DNA of 64,000 nt from Salaquimonas sp. (GCA_028289365.1 JANQQM010000157.1:48841-112840); one strand, 5' to 3'. Counted from the stretch's first letter, positions 26,881 through 37,761 are shown. Translations and numbers: made by a program. The notes: generated from the letters alone by a model not told the origin.

Positions 26881-28142
26881 TGGGCAGCGAACCAGTTTCT
26901 CATCATGGCTTTGGTAATCAGTGTGACGCCTCCTTCCGAAACGCGGAACCATTTTGCATCTTCTTCCGGATCTTCACCGACGACCAGTCCTTCGGGTATT
27001 TGAACGCCGCGGTCAATAACCACGTTTTTGAGCCTCGCCGACCGGCCAATGTTGACGTATGGCAAAACGACCGCGTATTCGAGCGAAGCGTAGGAGTTTG
27101 TATGGACCTGGGTGAACAGAAGCGAATTTCTGATTGTCGTCCCCGATATAATGCAACCGCCGGCGACAAGTGATGATATGGCGCTGCCTCGACGATCATC
27201 CTCATCGTGGATGAACTTTGCCGGCGGCACCGATTCCGAATAGGTCCAGATCGGCCAGCTCTTGTCCCAAAGGTCAAGTTCCGGGGTAAAGTCGGTCAAA
27301 TCGATATTGGCCTTCCAGAATGCATCGATCGTGCCGACATCGCGCCAATAGGCGGTGGCGTCCGGGTTTTCCCTGACGCAGGAGTCGACAAATCGATGGG
27401 CGACGGCCTTTCCGTTCTTGACAATGTAGGGGATGATGTCGCCGCCGAAGTCATGTTTGGAATCGGGGTCGGCAGCATCGCGGATCAGCATTTCACGCAG
27501 GAACGACCATTTGAATACATAGATTCCCATGGATGCCAGTGCCATGTCCGGATCGTCCGGCATGCCAGGCGGGTCTGCCGGTTTTTCCAGAAAGTCGATA
27601 ATCCGGCTATCCTTATCGGTCGCCATGACACCAAATCCGGTTGCCTCCTCGCGCGGTACCGTCAGGCAGCCAACCGTCACATCCGCGCCGCTATCGACAT
27701 GCTGGCGCAGCATAATTTCGTAATCCATCTTGTAGATATGGTCACCAGCAAGAACCAGGACATATTCGACCTTGTAGCTGTCGACGATATCGATGTTTTG
27801 ATATACCGCATCGGCGGTGCCCAGATACCAGAGGTTTTCGTTTATCCGTTGCGAGGCTGGCAGAATATCCAGATATTCATTCCGTTCTGCCCGAAAGAAC
27901 GACCAACCGCGTTGACAATGCCGAATAAGGCTGTGGGCCTTGTATTGGGTAGCGATTGCCATTTTCCGGATGCCGGAATTCAGCGCATTTGAGAGCGCAA
28001 AATCGATGATCCTGGTCTTGCCGCCGAAGAATACAGCGGGTTTTGCCCTGATATCGGTCAATTCCATCAGGCGGCTTCCCCGCCCGCCTGCCAGAACGAA
28101 TGCCATGGTCTTGGTGGATAGCCTCGCTTGAGATGATGCCAT
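26877..28142 (-). CDS. glgC: Glucose-1-phosphate adenylyltransferase
   Basis: 421 residues. The nucleotide-binding motif is [20 protein letters not shown], the Lys in the substrate site lies in the [10 protein letters not shown] segment, and the sequence [16 protein letters not shown] is typical of the family. The last third is a left-handed beta-helix ([31 protein letters not shown]). It makes ADP-glucose, the committed step, and family members are allosterically controlled by glycolytic intermediates. GGGGAGGAAG precedes the ATG. Confidence 0.96.
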   Translation of the reverse strand: MASSQARLSTKTMAFVLAGGRGSRLMELTDIRAKPAVFFGGKTRIIDFALSNALNSGIRKMAIATQYKAHSLIRHCQRGWSFFRAERNEYLDILPASQRINENLWYLGTADAVYQNIDIVDSYKVEYVLVLAGDHIYKMDYEIMLRQHVDSGADVTVGCLTVPREEATGFGVMATDKDSRIIDFLEKPADPPGMPDDPDMALASMGIYVFKWSFLREMLIRDAADPDSKHDFGGDIIPYIVKNGKAVAHRFVDSCVRENPDATAYWRDVGTIDAFWKANIDLTDFTPELDLWDKSWPIWTYSESVPPAKFIHDEDDRRGSAISSLVAGGCIISGTTIRNSLLFTQVHTNSYASLEYAVVLPYVNIGRSARLKNVVIDRGVQIPEGLVVGEDPEEDAKWFRVSEGGVTLITKAMMRNWFAAQ

Positions 28143-28199
28143 CTTCCTCCCCTTCCTTTACTGCCTTGGGTACAGTTTGGGTTTCTGGTGTCTGTAACC

Positions 28200-30407
28200 T
28201 CACTTGCCTACGTAACTTAGTATCAATGTCGTAAGCGGTGGAATGACGAGTCCCGTCCTGGCCGGCTGACCATGGCTTTCTCCCTTGACCGCTTTGATTG
28301 TGCCCATATTACCGCGATCTCCACCGCCATATATCCCGGCGTCGGAATTCAGAACCTCTTTCCATTTTCCCGGTTTCGGCAGGCCCAGCGTATAGGCGCT
28401 TCTTTCAACCGGCGTGAAATTACACAAGACAACGACAGGCTTGTCGTCAGTGGAACCTCTACGTATCCAGGCATAGACCGAATTGTCTTCGTCATTGGCC
28501 TCGATCCACTCAAAGCCCTCTGGCTCGCAATCCCTTGAATGCAAAGCCGGTAATTCGCGATAGAGGCCATTAAGGTCTCGTATTAGGCGCTGTACGCCGG
28601 CATGATACGGGTTTTGGATGCAGCCCCAGTCAATCTCGCCATCGTGATTCCATTCCGCCTGCTGGGCAAATTCCTGACCCATGAACAGGAGCTTCTTGCC
28701 GGGATGCCCCCACATGTATCCGTAGTAAGCGCGGAGATTTGCGAATTTCTCCCATTCATTTCCAGGCATGCGGTCGAGCATGGAACCTTTACCGTGCACG
28801 ACTTCATCATGACTGATCGGCAAGATGAAATTTTCGGAGAACGCGTAATGCAGACCGAATGTCATTTTGTGATGGTGGTATTTTCGATGGACCGGGTCTT
28901 CCTTGATGTAGGAGAGCGTATCGTTCATCCAGCCCATGTTCCATTTGTATCCAAAACCCAGCCCGCCATTTTCGACCGGCTGTGACACCTGCGGGAAGGA
29001 AGTAGACTCCTCTGCAACTGTCATGATGCCAGGAACCTCGCCATAAACCGTCGTGTTCATGGATTTTAGCATGTCGATGGCTTCGTAATTCTCCCGGCCG
29101 CCATCCTTGTTGGGTATCCATTCACCTTCCTTGCGGGAATAGTCGCGGTAGAGCATTGAGGCGACAGCATCCACCCGCAATCCGTCGACGTGATATTCCT
29201 CGAGCCAGTAGAGTGCGTTGGAGGTCAGGAAATTTGCCACTTCCCGGCGTCCGAAATTATAGATCAAGGTGTTCCAGTCGTGATGGAACCCTTCGCGCGG
29301 ATCGGCGTGTTCATACAGAGCCGTGCCATCGAATTTTCCCAGGCCGTGCGAATCTTCGGGGAAATGACCCGGAACCCAATCCAGGATCAGGCCAATACCG
29401 GCCTGGTGGGCGGCATCAACCAGATCCCGGAATTCATGTGGAGGACCGTGGCGAATGGTCGGTGCGAACAAACCGACTGGTTGATAACCCCAGGAACCGT
29501 CGAACGGATATTCGCTGATGGGAAGTAGTTCGATGTGGGTAAAGCCCATATCCCGAACGTATTCGACCAGTTCAACGGCAGCTTCCTTGTAGGAAATCGG
29601 GCGCCCGCCCTCCTTGCGCCGCCAGGATCCGAGATGGACTTCATACACCGAGATTGCAGCGTCCCGGGCGTTGTTTTCCCCTCGGACGTTCATCCAGTCT
29701 TGGTCTTTCCAGCCATAGCCACTGATGTCGCGCATAATTGATGCGGTTTCCGGGGGGTGTTGCGAACCAAAACCAACGGGATCAGCCTTTGCAGGCAGCA
29801 TGTGACCGCCGGCGCCGATGATTTCGTATTTATAGGCTTCGCCCTCATCGACGGAGGGAATGAAGATTTCCCATATGCCGGTCGTACCGCGCCGCCGCAT
29901 CACATGGCGGCGGCCATCCCAGTTGTTGAAGCCGCCTATGACGGAGACCCGCCGGGCATTTGGTGCCCAGACTGCAAAATGGGTACCACGAATTTCTTCG
30001 TGTTCGATTGCGTGTGCTCCCAGCACCGTCCACAGGCGTCGGTGAGTGCCTTCGGAAAGCAGATATTCGTCTATCTCGCCCAGGACCGGCGCAAAGCTGT
30101 AGGGATCGAAGGTTTCCCACTCATTGCCTTTTCCGTCCTTGCAACGGAGCATGTATTTTCCGGAAGAAGGGACCTTGCCGGAGAAAATGCCGGAAGTTTT
30201 TGAGCGCTTCTTCAGTTCATATGATTTTGAGCCAATGACAGCAGCCATGGTCTCGGCGCCGGGATCAAAGGCGGTCACATAGTCCTTGCCGTTGATTTGA
30301 TGGCGGCCCAACACAGCGAATGGGTCGTCGAACGTTCCCAGTTCGATGCGGCGTGCGATTTCATCGCTAAAGGGGACATCCGGGCGATTGCCCTTGGCGT
30401 TTGGCAT
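28200..30407 (-). CDS. glgB: 1,4-alpha-glucan branching enzyme
   Basis: 735 residues from the ATG at 30407. A GTG at 30425 would add six residues but lacks a ribosome site, whereas the ATG has only a weak GAGA, so the start is uncertain. Tandem N-terminal CBM48-like domains (DPFAVLGRHQINGKD and GTHFAVWAPNARRVSVIGGF) precede the GH13 barrel. The catalytic regions are LILDWVPGHFPED, GLRVDAVASMLYRDY (nucleophile), MTVAEESTSFPQVS (acid/base) and LPISHDEVVHGKGSM. It creates alpha-1,6 branches. Spacing to glgC is 57 bases and to glgP about 62 bases. Confidence 0.95.
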   Translation of the reverse strand: MPNAKGNRPDVPFSDEIARRIELGTFDDPFAVLGRHQINGKDYVTAFDPGAETMAAVIGSKSYELKKRSKTSGIFSGKVPSSGKYMLRCKDGKGNEWETFDPYSFAPVLGEIDEYLLSEGTHRRLWTVLGAHAIEHEEIRGTHFAVWAPNARRVSVIGGFNNWDGRRHVMRRRGTTGIWEIFIPSVDEGEAYKYEIIGAGGHMLPAKADPVGFGSQHPPETASIMRDISGYGWKDQDWMNVRGENNARDAAISVYEVHLGSWRRKEGGRPISYKEAAVELVEYVRDMGFTHIELLPISEYPFDGSWGYQPVGLFAPTIRHGPPHEFRDLVDAAHQAGIGLILDWVPGHFPEDSHGLGKFDGTALYEHADPREGFHHDWNTLIYNFGRREVANFLTSNALYWLEEYHVDGLRVDAVASMLYRDYSRKEGEWIPNKDGGRENYEAIDMLKSMNTTVYGEVPGIMTVAEESTSFPQVSQPVENGGLGFGYKWNMGWMNDTLSYIKEDPVHRKYHHHKMTFGLHYAFSENFILPISHDEVVHGKGSMLDRMPGNEWEKFANLRAYYGYMWGHPGKKLLFMGQEFAQQAEWNHDGEIDWGCIQNPYHAGVQRLIRDLNGLYRELPALHSRDCEPEGFEWIEANDEDNSVYAWIRRGSTDDKPVVVLCNFTPVERSAYTLGLPKPGKWKEVLNSDAGIYGGGDRGNMGTIKAVKGESHGQPARTGLVIPPLTTLILSYVGK

Positions 30408-30469
30408 TTTCTCATCGTACGGCACTGCGCGCCAAGTTCAACCTCGAATAGAACATTAATGGTATGACA

Positions 30470-32863
30470 TCATGCTTTCAGCGGTCTGGCATTCCAGATT
30501 TGGGCCATATAGTCGCGAATTGTACGGTCTGAGGAAAACCATCCGGAACGGGCGACGTTCAGTGCGGCGCTGCGATTCCATTTTGTCTTGTCCAGGTAGC
30601 TTGCATCCACCTCACGCTGTGCGCGCCAATAATCGGTGAAATCCGAGCACACCATGAAATAGTCTGACGTGCTTAGGTTTTCTGCAATTCCGTGATAGCG
30701 GTCCGGTTCGCCAGGCGAGAACTTGCCTGATCTGATCGCCTCGATGGCTTTTGCCAATCTTGGATCAGCGGCAATGGCGTCGGCAGCGTGGTTTGAATTT
30801 TCCCGCTTCTTGGCGACCTCATCGGCCTGCATTCCAAATAGGAAAAAATTCTCTGGGCCAACACGCTCTCGAATCTCGACATTGGCGCCGTCGAGTGTGC
30901 CGATCGTCAGTGCACCGTTCAACGCGAATTTCATGTTGCCGGTGCCGGATGCTTCCTTGCCTGCGGTTGAAATCTGCTCGGACAGGTCGGCGGCCGGTAT
31001 CAGTCGCTCGGCTAGCGTCACATTGTAGTTGGGAAGGAAAATGACCTTAAGGAACGGGCTGGTCACCGGATCGGCATTGATCACTACCGACACATCATTG
31101 ATCAGCCGGATGATATCCTTGGCAAAGAAATAGGCAGGTGCTGCCTTGCCACCGAAAATTTTCACGCGGGGTGTCCAATTGTCTTTCGGATTGGCCTTGA
31201 TCTCGGACCATAATGCAATCGTCTCAAGTATATTGAGGTGTTGTCGCTTGTATTCATGGATCCGCTTGATCTGGATATCGAACATTGCATCTGGGTCGAC
31301 GTCCAGATCATGATTTTCCGAAATCCATTCGGCAAGTTCGGTCTTGTTCGCCTTTTTTACATTGGCAAACCGATCCATGAAGGTGTCGTCGTCGACGAAC
31401 GGTTCCAGTTTTTGCAATTGTTCGAGATCGCTGATCCATTGTGTGCCGATGGTTTCGCTGATCAGATCCGACAGGCGCTGATTGCATGATAGGAGCCAAC
31501 GCCGGGGTGTAACGCCATTAGTCTCGTTGATAATGCGATCGGGATGTAGCTTGTGGAGATCCTTGAACACGGTCGATTTCATCAGGCTGGTATGGAGCGC
31601 TGACACACCATTGACCTTGTGCGCCATCATGAAGGATAGCTCGCCCATCTTGACCTCGCCGTTTTCGAGCGCTGATACCTTGGGCATAGGGTAAGCTGCC
31701 GCGTGTGCGTCATTGATGCGTTCGATGATAGCCATATGGCGGGGTAGCAATCTGGTCATCAGCGATACCGGCCAACGCTCCAGTGCTTCCGGCAACAAGG
31801 TGTGGTTGGTGTAGGACAGGCATTCGCGCGCGATTTCGGCCGCATCTGCGAATTCCATTGCCCTTTCATCGTGCAGGATGCGCACCAGTTCAGGTCCCGC
31901 AATGGCCGGGTGGGTATCGTTAAGCTGGATGGCGACCTTTACGGGGAGCTTTGTCAGGTCATCATATTCGCTGTCGAAACGGCGCAATATGTCACGAAGC
32001 GAGGCAGCGGTGAAAAAATACTCCTGTTTCAGCCGCAGTTCCTTGCCGGCCTCGGTCGTATCATCGGGATACAGGACCCGGCTGATCGTGCGCGCCAGGG
32101 CTTCATGTTCGGCGGCTGCCGCATATTCGCCGCGGTTAAATCGCTCGAGATCGAATTCGCTAGCAGGTTCGGCAGACCAAAGTCTCAGCGTATTTGCCCA
32201 TTTGGCCTGCCAACCAACGATCGGGGTGTCATAGGCTGCAGCCATGACCGATTGTTCCGGTTTCCAGACAGCGTGACTTCCGGTTTCGATCACCTTGCCG
32301 CCAAAACCGATCTCAAATGCCGCTTCGGGACGTTCGAATTCCCAGGCGTGTTTTTGCTGAAGCCAAGTCTCCGGTGCTTCAACCTGTCTGCCATCGACGA
32401 AGCTCTGACGGAAAAGCCCGTGCTCATAGCGAATTCCATAACCATAGGCCGGGCATGACAAAGTCGAGAGTGACTCCAGAAAGCAGGCTGCCAGCCGGCC
32501 CAGACCGCCATTGCCAAGTGCAGCATCCGGCTCATCTGCCAAGACGGTGTCATAGTCGATTCCCAGTTCGCGAAGGACAGTTTGTGCCCGATCATCTAGC
32601 CTGAGATTGACCAGCGCATCCTTAAGCAGGCGCCCGATCAGGAATTCCATCGAAAGGTAATAGACCCGCTTGCCGGCCTGGGCATAGGTGGCGCGCGTTG
32701 AGCGGAACCAGCTATCCACAATCTGATCGCGTGTCGCATAGGAAAGCGCCATGCGCCAATCATAGATCTGCGCGTGTCCGGCATCTTTACCCAGCGTATA
32801 GGTCAGGTGGTGAAGGATGGATTCCCGGAATTTTTCAGCATTGAGCGGATTTTCATATGCCAT
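30470..32863 (-). CDS. glgP: Glycogen/maltodextrin phosphorylase
   Basis: 797 residues from the ATG at 32863; the frame further up to 32950 shows no family homology. GT35 features: VYYLSMEFLIGRLL, AALGNGGLGRLAACFLESLS, the TLRLWSAEP segment, and the pyridoxal-phosphate Lys in EASGTGNMKFALNGALTIGT. It releases glucose 1-phosphate from chain ends. It is the first gene of the glycogen operon; no strong ribosome site is visible before the ATG. Confidence 0.95.
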   Translation of the reverse strand: MAYENPLNAEKFRESILHHLTYTLGKDAGHAQIYDWRMALSYATRDQIVDSWFRSTRATYAQAGKRVYYLSMEFLIGRLLKDALVNLRLDDRAQTVLRELGIDYDTVLADEPDAALGNGGLGRLAACFLESLSTLSCPAYGYGIRYEHGLFRQSFVDGRQVEAPETWLQQKHAWEFERPEAAFEIGFGGKVIETGSHAVWKPEQSVMAAAYDTPIVGWQAKWANTLRLWSAEPASEFDLERFNRGEYAAAAEHEALARTISRVLYPDDTTEAGKELRLKQEYFFTAASLRDILRRFDSEYDDLTKLPVKVAIQLNDTHPAIAGPELVRILHDERAMEFADAAEIARECLSYTNHTLLPEALERWPVSLMTRLLPRHMAIIERINDAHAAAYPMPKVSALENGEVKMGELSFMMAHKVNGVSALHTSLMKSTVFKDLHKLHPDRIINETNGVTPRRWLLSCNQRLSDLISETIGTQWISDLEQLQKLEPFVDDDTFMDRFANVKKANKTELAEWISENHDLDVDPDAMFDIQIKRIHEYKRQHLNILETIALWSEIKANPKDNWTPRVKIFGGKAAPAYFFAKDIIRLINDVSVVINADPVTSPFLKVIFLPNYNVTLAERLIPAADLSEQISTAGKEASGTGNMKFALNGALTIGTLDGANVEIRERVGPENFFLFGMQADEVAKKRENSNHAADAIAADPRLAKAIEAIRSGKFSPGEPDRYHGIAENLSTSDYFMVCSDFTDYWRAQREVDASYLDKTKWNRSAALNVARSGWFSSDRTIRDYMAQIWNARPLKA

Positions 32864-33010
32864 AATTTGGAGACCTGTCTTGTTGGGGAGGATGGCTGCA
32901 TTGATCTGGTGCCCCATTGGGAGCAAGGCACCGGAAGCGGCCCTGGTCAAATATTCATGCGGTGAAAAACAGACTTTGGAATTAGATTCAAGATGGATTG
33001 TTTTTACTGG

Positions 33011-33026
33011 TTGAAACCAGTTTCAA
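33011..33026. promoter_or_regulatory. LacI/KdgR-type operator-like palindrome upstream of glgP
   Basis: TTGAAACCAGTTTCAA has perfect 7-bp arms (TTGAAAC and GTTTCAA) around CA, and lies about 150 bases before glgP. A second overlapping inverted repeat, ACTGGTT-GA-AACCAGT, spans 33006-33021. The form resembles LacI-family operators of the TGAAACCGGTTTCA kind. No LacI-family gene is in this window, so the regulator must be encoded elsewhere. The repeat is seen; its role is inferred. Confidence 0.5.
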
Positions 33027-33148
33027 ATTTTCAATAGCAAATTCTGACGTTACCACAAGGGTAAGGACAGGATTTGCCACAGCAGAAATCGGAGCTGATT
33101 TGCTGTTTTGTAAAGTCTAGGCGGGTTCAGTCATGGAATTTGCCGCGG

Positions 33149-36100
33149 TCAGGATCTGGCATCTTCAAGTTCGCGCTGAAGGCGGGCAGATTCGTGAGTC
33201 TTGGGCGTGGAAAATCGCGCAAGGACCAGATAGGCGACCGGCGTGAGGAACAAGGTAGCCATGGTTGCCATCCCTAGTCCACCAACAATAACCCAGCCCA
33301 ATGAAATCCGCGCTTCTGCGCCAGCGCCTGATGCCAACACAAGCGGAAGGCCGCCCAGAACGGTTGAAATCATGGTCATCAAGACCGGTCTCAAGCGTCT
33401 GTTAGAGGCCTCCTCGATTGCCTCACGTATCGTGCGGCCGCGATCGCGCAACTGGTCGGCAAATTCCACTATGAGAATGCCGTTCTTGGCCATGATACCG
33501 ACGAGAAGGACCAGTCCGATCTGGCTGTAGACGTTCAGACTGGTACCTGTCAGTGCCATGGCAAATACGGCACAGGCCAGCCCCAGGGGAACCGTCAGCA
33601 TGATGATGAACGCGCTGACGAAGCTTTCAAATTGTGCCGCCAGGACCAGCAGCACGACGATGATCGCGAAAAGGAACGTCTTGCCGATGTCGCTGGTTGT
33701 TTCGCTGAGTGTGGCTGCTTCCGATAGCGGGATGATTCTTGATCCCGGTGGGAGCAGCGGTGTTGCGATTTCCGTTGCGGCTTCGAGGGCATCGCCAAGT
33801 ACTAATTCCGATCCCAGGCCTGCTGTGATTGATACCGATCGCAGTTTTTGTTCGCGGCCAAGGGAAGGGGCGACGGCCTTTTCCACCAGCGTCGATATGG
33901 CTGAAATCGGGACCGTCTTGCCATCACCGGTGCGGACGAAAATATTCTCCAGATCGGTTGGGTCGTTTATCGGATTGCCGGTTGATATCAGTTTGATGTC
34001 TACCGCCCGGTCCTTGACGAAAACCGTGCCGATGGATCGTCCATCGAGCATGGCCTGGATGACCGGTGCAAGGCCATCAATATTGATTCCGAGCGTCGAG
34101 GCGCGTTCGCGGTCAATCGATATGGATAGTTGAGGCTGGGTGGTTTCGTAGGACAGTCGAATTCGCCCGAACCTGCCATCATCTTCTAGTGCGTCGACAA
34201 TTTTCTCGGCTGAATCGGCAAGCAATTGGTAGTCATCGCCGGCGATTGCAAACTTTAGTCCTGAACCGGCACCGCGAATTCCCAGACTGTTGGGTTGGAT
34301 GGCAAAGACGCGCAGACCTGGAACCGTTGCCGTCAGTGATCTGACTTCATTGACGATCTGTTGCTGGCTGCGATCCCGTTCGCCCCAGGGAGCAAGTGTC
34401 AACACCATGAATCCGCCATTTGCCCTCCCACCGCGTCCGGCAATGGAGAAGACATTGCGGACTTCGCCATCGGCGCGCAGCGGCTCTGCGAGATTCTCGA
34501 TAATCCGCATGCGGGATGCAGTGTAATCCAGACTTACGCCTTGCGGCGCTGAAATCGACATCAGGATAACTGACCGATCCTCTCGCGGGGTCAGTTCCTG
34601 GCGCAATCCGCTGAATACGATGAATGCGATAACTGCTACGGAAATGCCGATCGCGATGATCACCGCGGGAGCATCCAGACAGAAATGCAGCATGCGGGAA
34701 TAGACCTTGGTTGCCCGGTTTCCTATCCTGACAATGAATTCGGCGAGCCTGTTTCTTCGATAACCGGTATTTTTGTCTCCCAGTATGCGGGATGCCAGCA
34801 TTGGGCAGAGCGACAGGGCAACAACCGAGGACAGCAGGACGGCGATCGTAAGGACAAATCCAAACTCCCTGAATAGCCCGCCGGTCTTGCCGGGCAAAAA
34901 CGAGATCGGGATGAAGACGGCTGCCAGTGTGGCTGTCGTGGTGATTACTGCGAAGAAAACCTCACGTGTGCCCAAAACAGCTGCGGCCCTAGGCCCAAGC
35001 CCCTTGTTTCGCTTGCTGACAATGTTCTCGAGAACAACGATCGCATCATCGACCACCAGCCCGGTTGCAATAACCAGAGCCAGCAGCGTGAGGATATTGA
35101 TCGACAAACCCGCAATCCAGATGCCGGCGATCGAACCGATCAAGGCCACCGGCAGGGTAATGGCTGGTATCATTGTCGCCCGGAAATTCAGGAGGAAAAG
35201 AAAGATTACTGCGATGACGATTGTTATTGCAATCAGTAGCGATTTGACGACCTCGTTTATCGACTGGCTGATATAGATGGCGTCATCGCTGGTGACCTGA
35301 ATATCGACTGTCGATGGCAGGACTTTTCTTATTTCCTCGACCACTTCCCGGATACCGGCTGATATCTCAAGCGTGTTAGCTCCGGCCTGCTGGACGATAC
35401 CCATGCCGACACCGGCCTTACCATTTGCTCGAAGCGTACTGTCTCCCGGATCCGGTCCAAGCGACACATTTGCAATATCGGAAATCCTGATGCGGTCCTT
35501 GATGATCAGGTTTTCGAATTCCTCCGCCGTGTCGACCGAAGCAATGGCCCTGACAACAAGATCCTGCGAATTGCTGGTCAGTGATCCAGCAGCGGCATCA
35601 AAGGCAGCGCTGTCGAGCACCCTTGCCAGATCCACTACACTCAAGCCGCGGCTGGCCAGTTTCTCCTGATCAATGTCGATCCGGAAGATCTTGTCGCGGT
35701 CGCCATAGACATGGACATCGGCAACACCTGGAACCGCGGCAAGCCGGTCCACGACATCGTCCTCGACGAGAATAGTCAGGTCCTGAACCGAGTATGCATC
35801 AGAAGTAACCGCCAGACGCATCACCGCCTGGGCGTTGTCGTCCGCCTTCACGACACGCGGATCGTCGGCGTCGTCGGGCAGGTCTCGCGATATGCGATTG
35901 ATTGCGTCCTTCAGGTCGTTTGCAGCAACATCGATATTTGTTGATTCAGAAAATTCGACTGTGACTCGGCTTCTTCCAAAGGAGGAGGAAGAGGAGATCG
36001 ATCGAACACCGGCGACTCGCCCGGCAGCACCTTCTATTCTTGCGGTGATCTCGCGGTCGATTGTTTCGGGTGCAGCACCGGAAAAGTTCGTCTGCACCGA

Positions 36101-36283
36101 GACGATTGGGCTGTCGACTTCGGGCAGCTCACGGATTTCAACGCCGAGTAGTGCGGCAAGTCCGCCGACAAATATCAACATATTGACCACGATCGCCAGG
36201 ACCGGTCGACGTACAAACAATGCGGCAATGCCCCCGGTTTGGGGGACTTCGTCCGGCATGGTTTCTGCGGATTTATCGTTCAT
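33149..36283 (-). CDS. RND-family efflux transporter, inner-membrane permease
   Basis: 1044 residues with the full RND topology. The first helix is RPVLAIVVNMLIFVGGLAAL, a large periplasmic loop follows, then the helix 4-6 segment VVDDAIVVLENIVSKRNKGL, with the acidic pair that carries protons, and PISFLPGKTGGLFREFGFVL. The second half repeats this, ending in FSTPKTHESARLQRELEDAR. Proton-driven export of hydrophobic compounds is expected from the HAE-1 group. It is translated 7 bases after its adaptor. No outer-membrane channel gene is adjacent. Confidence 0.93.
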   Translation of the reverse strand: MNDKSAETMPDEVPQTGGIAALFVRRPVLAIVVNMLIFVGGLAALLGVEIRELPEVDSPIVSVQTNFSGAAPETIDREITARIEGAAGRVAGVRSISSSSSFGRSRVTVEFSESTNIDVAANDLKDAINRISRDLPDDADDPRVVKADDNAQAVMRLAVTSDAYSVQDLTILVEDDVVDRLAAVPGVADVHVYGDRDKIFRIDIDQEKLASRGLSVVDLARVLDSAAFDAAAGSLTSNSQDLVVRAIASVDTAEEFENLIIKDRIRISDIANVSLGPDPGDSTLRANGKAGVGMGIVQQAGANTLEISAGIREVVEEIRKVLPSTVDIQVTSDDAIYISQSINEVVKSLLIAITIVIAVIFLFLLNFRATMIPAITLPVALIGSIAGIWIAGLSINILTLLALVIATGLVVDDAIVVLENIVSKRNKGLGPRAAAVLGTREVFFAVITTTATLAAVFIPISFLPGKTGGLFREFGFVLTIAVLLSSVVALSLCPMLASRILGDKNTGYRRNRLAEFIVRIGNRATKVYSRMLHFCLDAPAVIIAIGISVAVIAFIVFSGLRQELTPREDRSVILMSISAPQGVSLDYTASRMRIIENLAEPLRADGEVRNVFSIAGRGGRANGGFMVLTLAPWGERDRSQQQIVNEVRSLTATVPGLRVFAIQPNSLGIRGAGSGLKFAIAGDDYQLLADSAEKIVDALEDDGRFGRIRLSYETTQPQLSISIDRERASTLGINIDGLAPVIQAMLDGRSIGTVFVKDRAVDIKLISTGNPINDPTDLENIFVRTGDGKTVPISAISTLVEKAVAPSLGREQKLRSVSITAGLGSELVLGDALEAATEIATPLLPPGSRIIPLSEAATLSETTSDIGKTFLFAIIVVLLVLAAQFESFVSAFIIMLTVPLGLACAVFAMALTGTSLNVYSQIGLVLLVGIMAKNGILIVEFADQLRDRGRTIREAIEEASNRRLRPVLMTMISTVLGGLPLVLASGAGAEARISLGWVIVGGLGMATMATLFLTPVAYLVLARFSTPKTHESARLQRELEDARS

Positions 36284-36290
36284 TGCGATC

Positions 36291-37460
36291 TCAGGTTCCC
36301 GAAGAAGCCGGTAACTCGATACGACGAGCGATGTTCAGTTCAGAGCCGGGCCGCAAATTCTGGATGCCCTCAACCACAACATCCTCTCCACGGGCAATTT
36401 CGCCGCTAACCAGCACATAATCGCTGTTTCTTTGAATGATCCGGACCGGCACCTTCTCGGATTTGCCGTTCAGCGATTTCCAGACAAATGCGCCATCGGA
36501 ACTCCACTGGATGGCCAGTGGATCGACGGCGGGGTAGGTTTCGCCTGCAAACTGCATGCTTACCCGAAATGACATTCCGGGCCGCAGGAGGTCTTCTTCA
36601 TTGTCCAGTTCAGCCCGTACCAGGAGGGTTCTGCTTTCCCGGTCTACACGGCTGGCGATGGCACTGATCTCTCCGGAGAATTCCCGTCCCGGCAAGGAAG
36701 CGGGAACCGCTTTTACCGAATCACCTACGTTAATTACCGAGGCAAAGCGTTCCGGAACCCAGAAATCAAGCAGGATCACACTTCGGTCGTCGATGGTGGC
36801 GACTTCGGTGGTCTGGGTGATGTAGTCGCCGCGTTCGACTGGGACGAAGCCGATTGTTCCGTCTATCGGCGCCCTGATCGAGCGGCGGTCATATTCCAAC
36901 TGAGCTTCCCTCAAAACCAGTTGGGCCTTGGTCAGTTCATTGCGCGCGTCGGTAAGCTGTACCTCTGTGCCGGCAAGGGACTCAAGCAGGGTTTCATAGC
37001 GGCCGACCTTTTCAAGCGCGGTGTCCACGGTAAGTGCGGCTTGGTCTCGGGCAATTTTTTCGGCTTCCGCGTCGAGGACGGCCAGGACACTGCCTGCAGT
37101 AACCCGCTGCCCTGGCACCATATGCACCTCTTCAAGTACACCTGAAGAATAGGGAACAACGATTACCGATCGGCGCGCTTCTCCATCTCCGATAGCGGTC
37201 AGCCGATTGTTTATGGATGCTTCTCCGACCGCGGCAACAACAACCAGAGAAGCATCAGAACCACCACCGCGTCTGTTGCCCGGACCTCCGTCCGACTTGT
37301 TGCCTGTCACCTCGGATGATCGGGTAACAAATCCGACCAATCGCTCGGGAATACCGGCATTGGCTGCAATTTCGCCAGCGCCAGGAAAATAACGAACCCA
37401 GATCGCGCCCGTAATGAGCATAACGATCAAGATGATTATTCCCTGTTTGATCCAGTTCAT
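36291..37460 (-). CDS. RND efflux periplasmic adaptor (membrane fusion protein)
   Basis: 389 residues. A single N-terminal membrane anchor (QGIIILIVMLITGAIWVRYF) is followed by a glycine/serine-rich linker. Next comes a half-lipoyl motif (VVPYSSGVLEEVHMVPGQRV), a helical hairpin around residues 130-180 and the second lipoyl half (IRAPIDGTIGFVPVERGDYI). Beta-barrel and membrane-proximal domains complete it. It would bridge the RND permease at 33149-36283 to an outer-membrane channel. First gene of the pair. Confidence 0.9.
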   Translation of the reverse strand: MNWIKQGIIILIVMLITGAIWVRYFPGAGEIAANAGIPERLVGFVTRSSEVTGNKSDGGPGNRRGGGSDASLVVVAAVGEASINNRLTAIGDGEARRSVIVVPYSSGVLEEVHMVPGQRVTAGSVLAVLDAEAEKIARDQAALTVDTALEKVGRYETLLESLAGTEVQLTDARNELTKAQLVLREAQLEYDRRSIRAPIDGTIGFVPVERGDYITQTTEVATIDDRSVILLDFWVPERFASVINVGDSVKAVPASLPGREFSGEISAIASRVDRESRTLLVRAELDNEEDLLRPGMSFRVSMQFAGETYPAVDPLAIQWSSDGAFVWKSLNGKSEKVPVRIIQRNSDYVLVSGEIARGEDVVVEGIQNLRPGSELNIARRIELPASSGT

Positions 37461-37761
37461 CCAATTTCCCCAATCGCTTGCCCGCGATGGTGAGGCCTGG
37501 CGAGAAATCGTAAAAGTAACAATCCACTAGCAATTGTATCGTGAAGTATATCAACAAAATAGTGCATGCGCCTGTTTCTCCCAGAGTCTAACGAAAATTT
37601 AATGTTGGAGGGTTTGTGGGATTATCGTGTTCTCTGCGGGGATGCAGATTCGTAATGGGCCTGGATGAATATCTCATCGAGAATGATGCCGAACCGATTG
37701 GAATTATAACGGTTGGCTGATAGGTTCCCGTTTCTGTTTAGTTCAATCCCGGGAGATAGAG
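37461..37761. other. Intergenic region between the efflux genes and cysK (about 300 bases)
   Basis: This divergent gap must hold the promoters of the efflux adaptor gene (leftward) and cysK (rightward). I see a TATAAC-like -10 candidate at about 37704-37709 and GGGAG before the cysK ATG, but no gene-like frame, tRNA or strong terminator. No regulator gene or clear operator is present. Confidence 0.5.
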
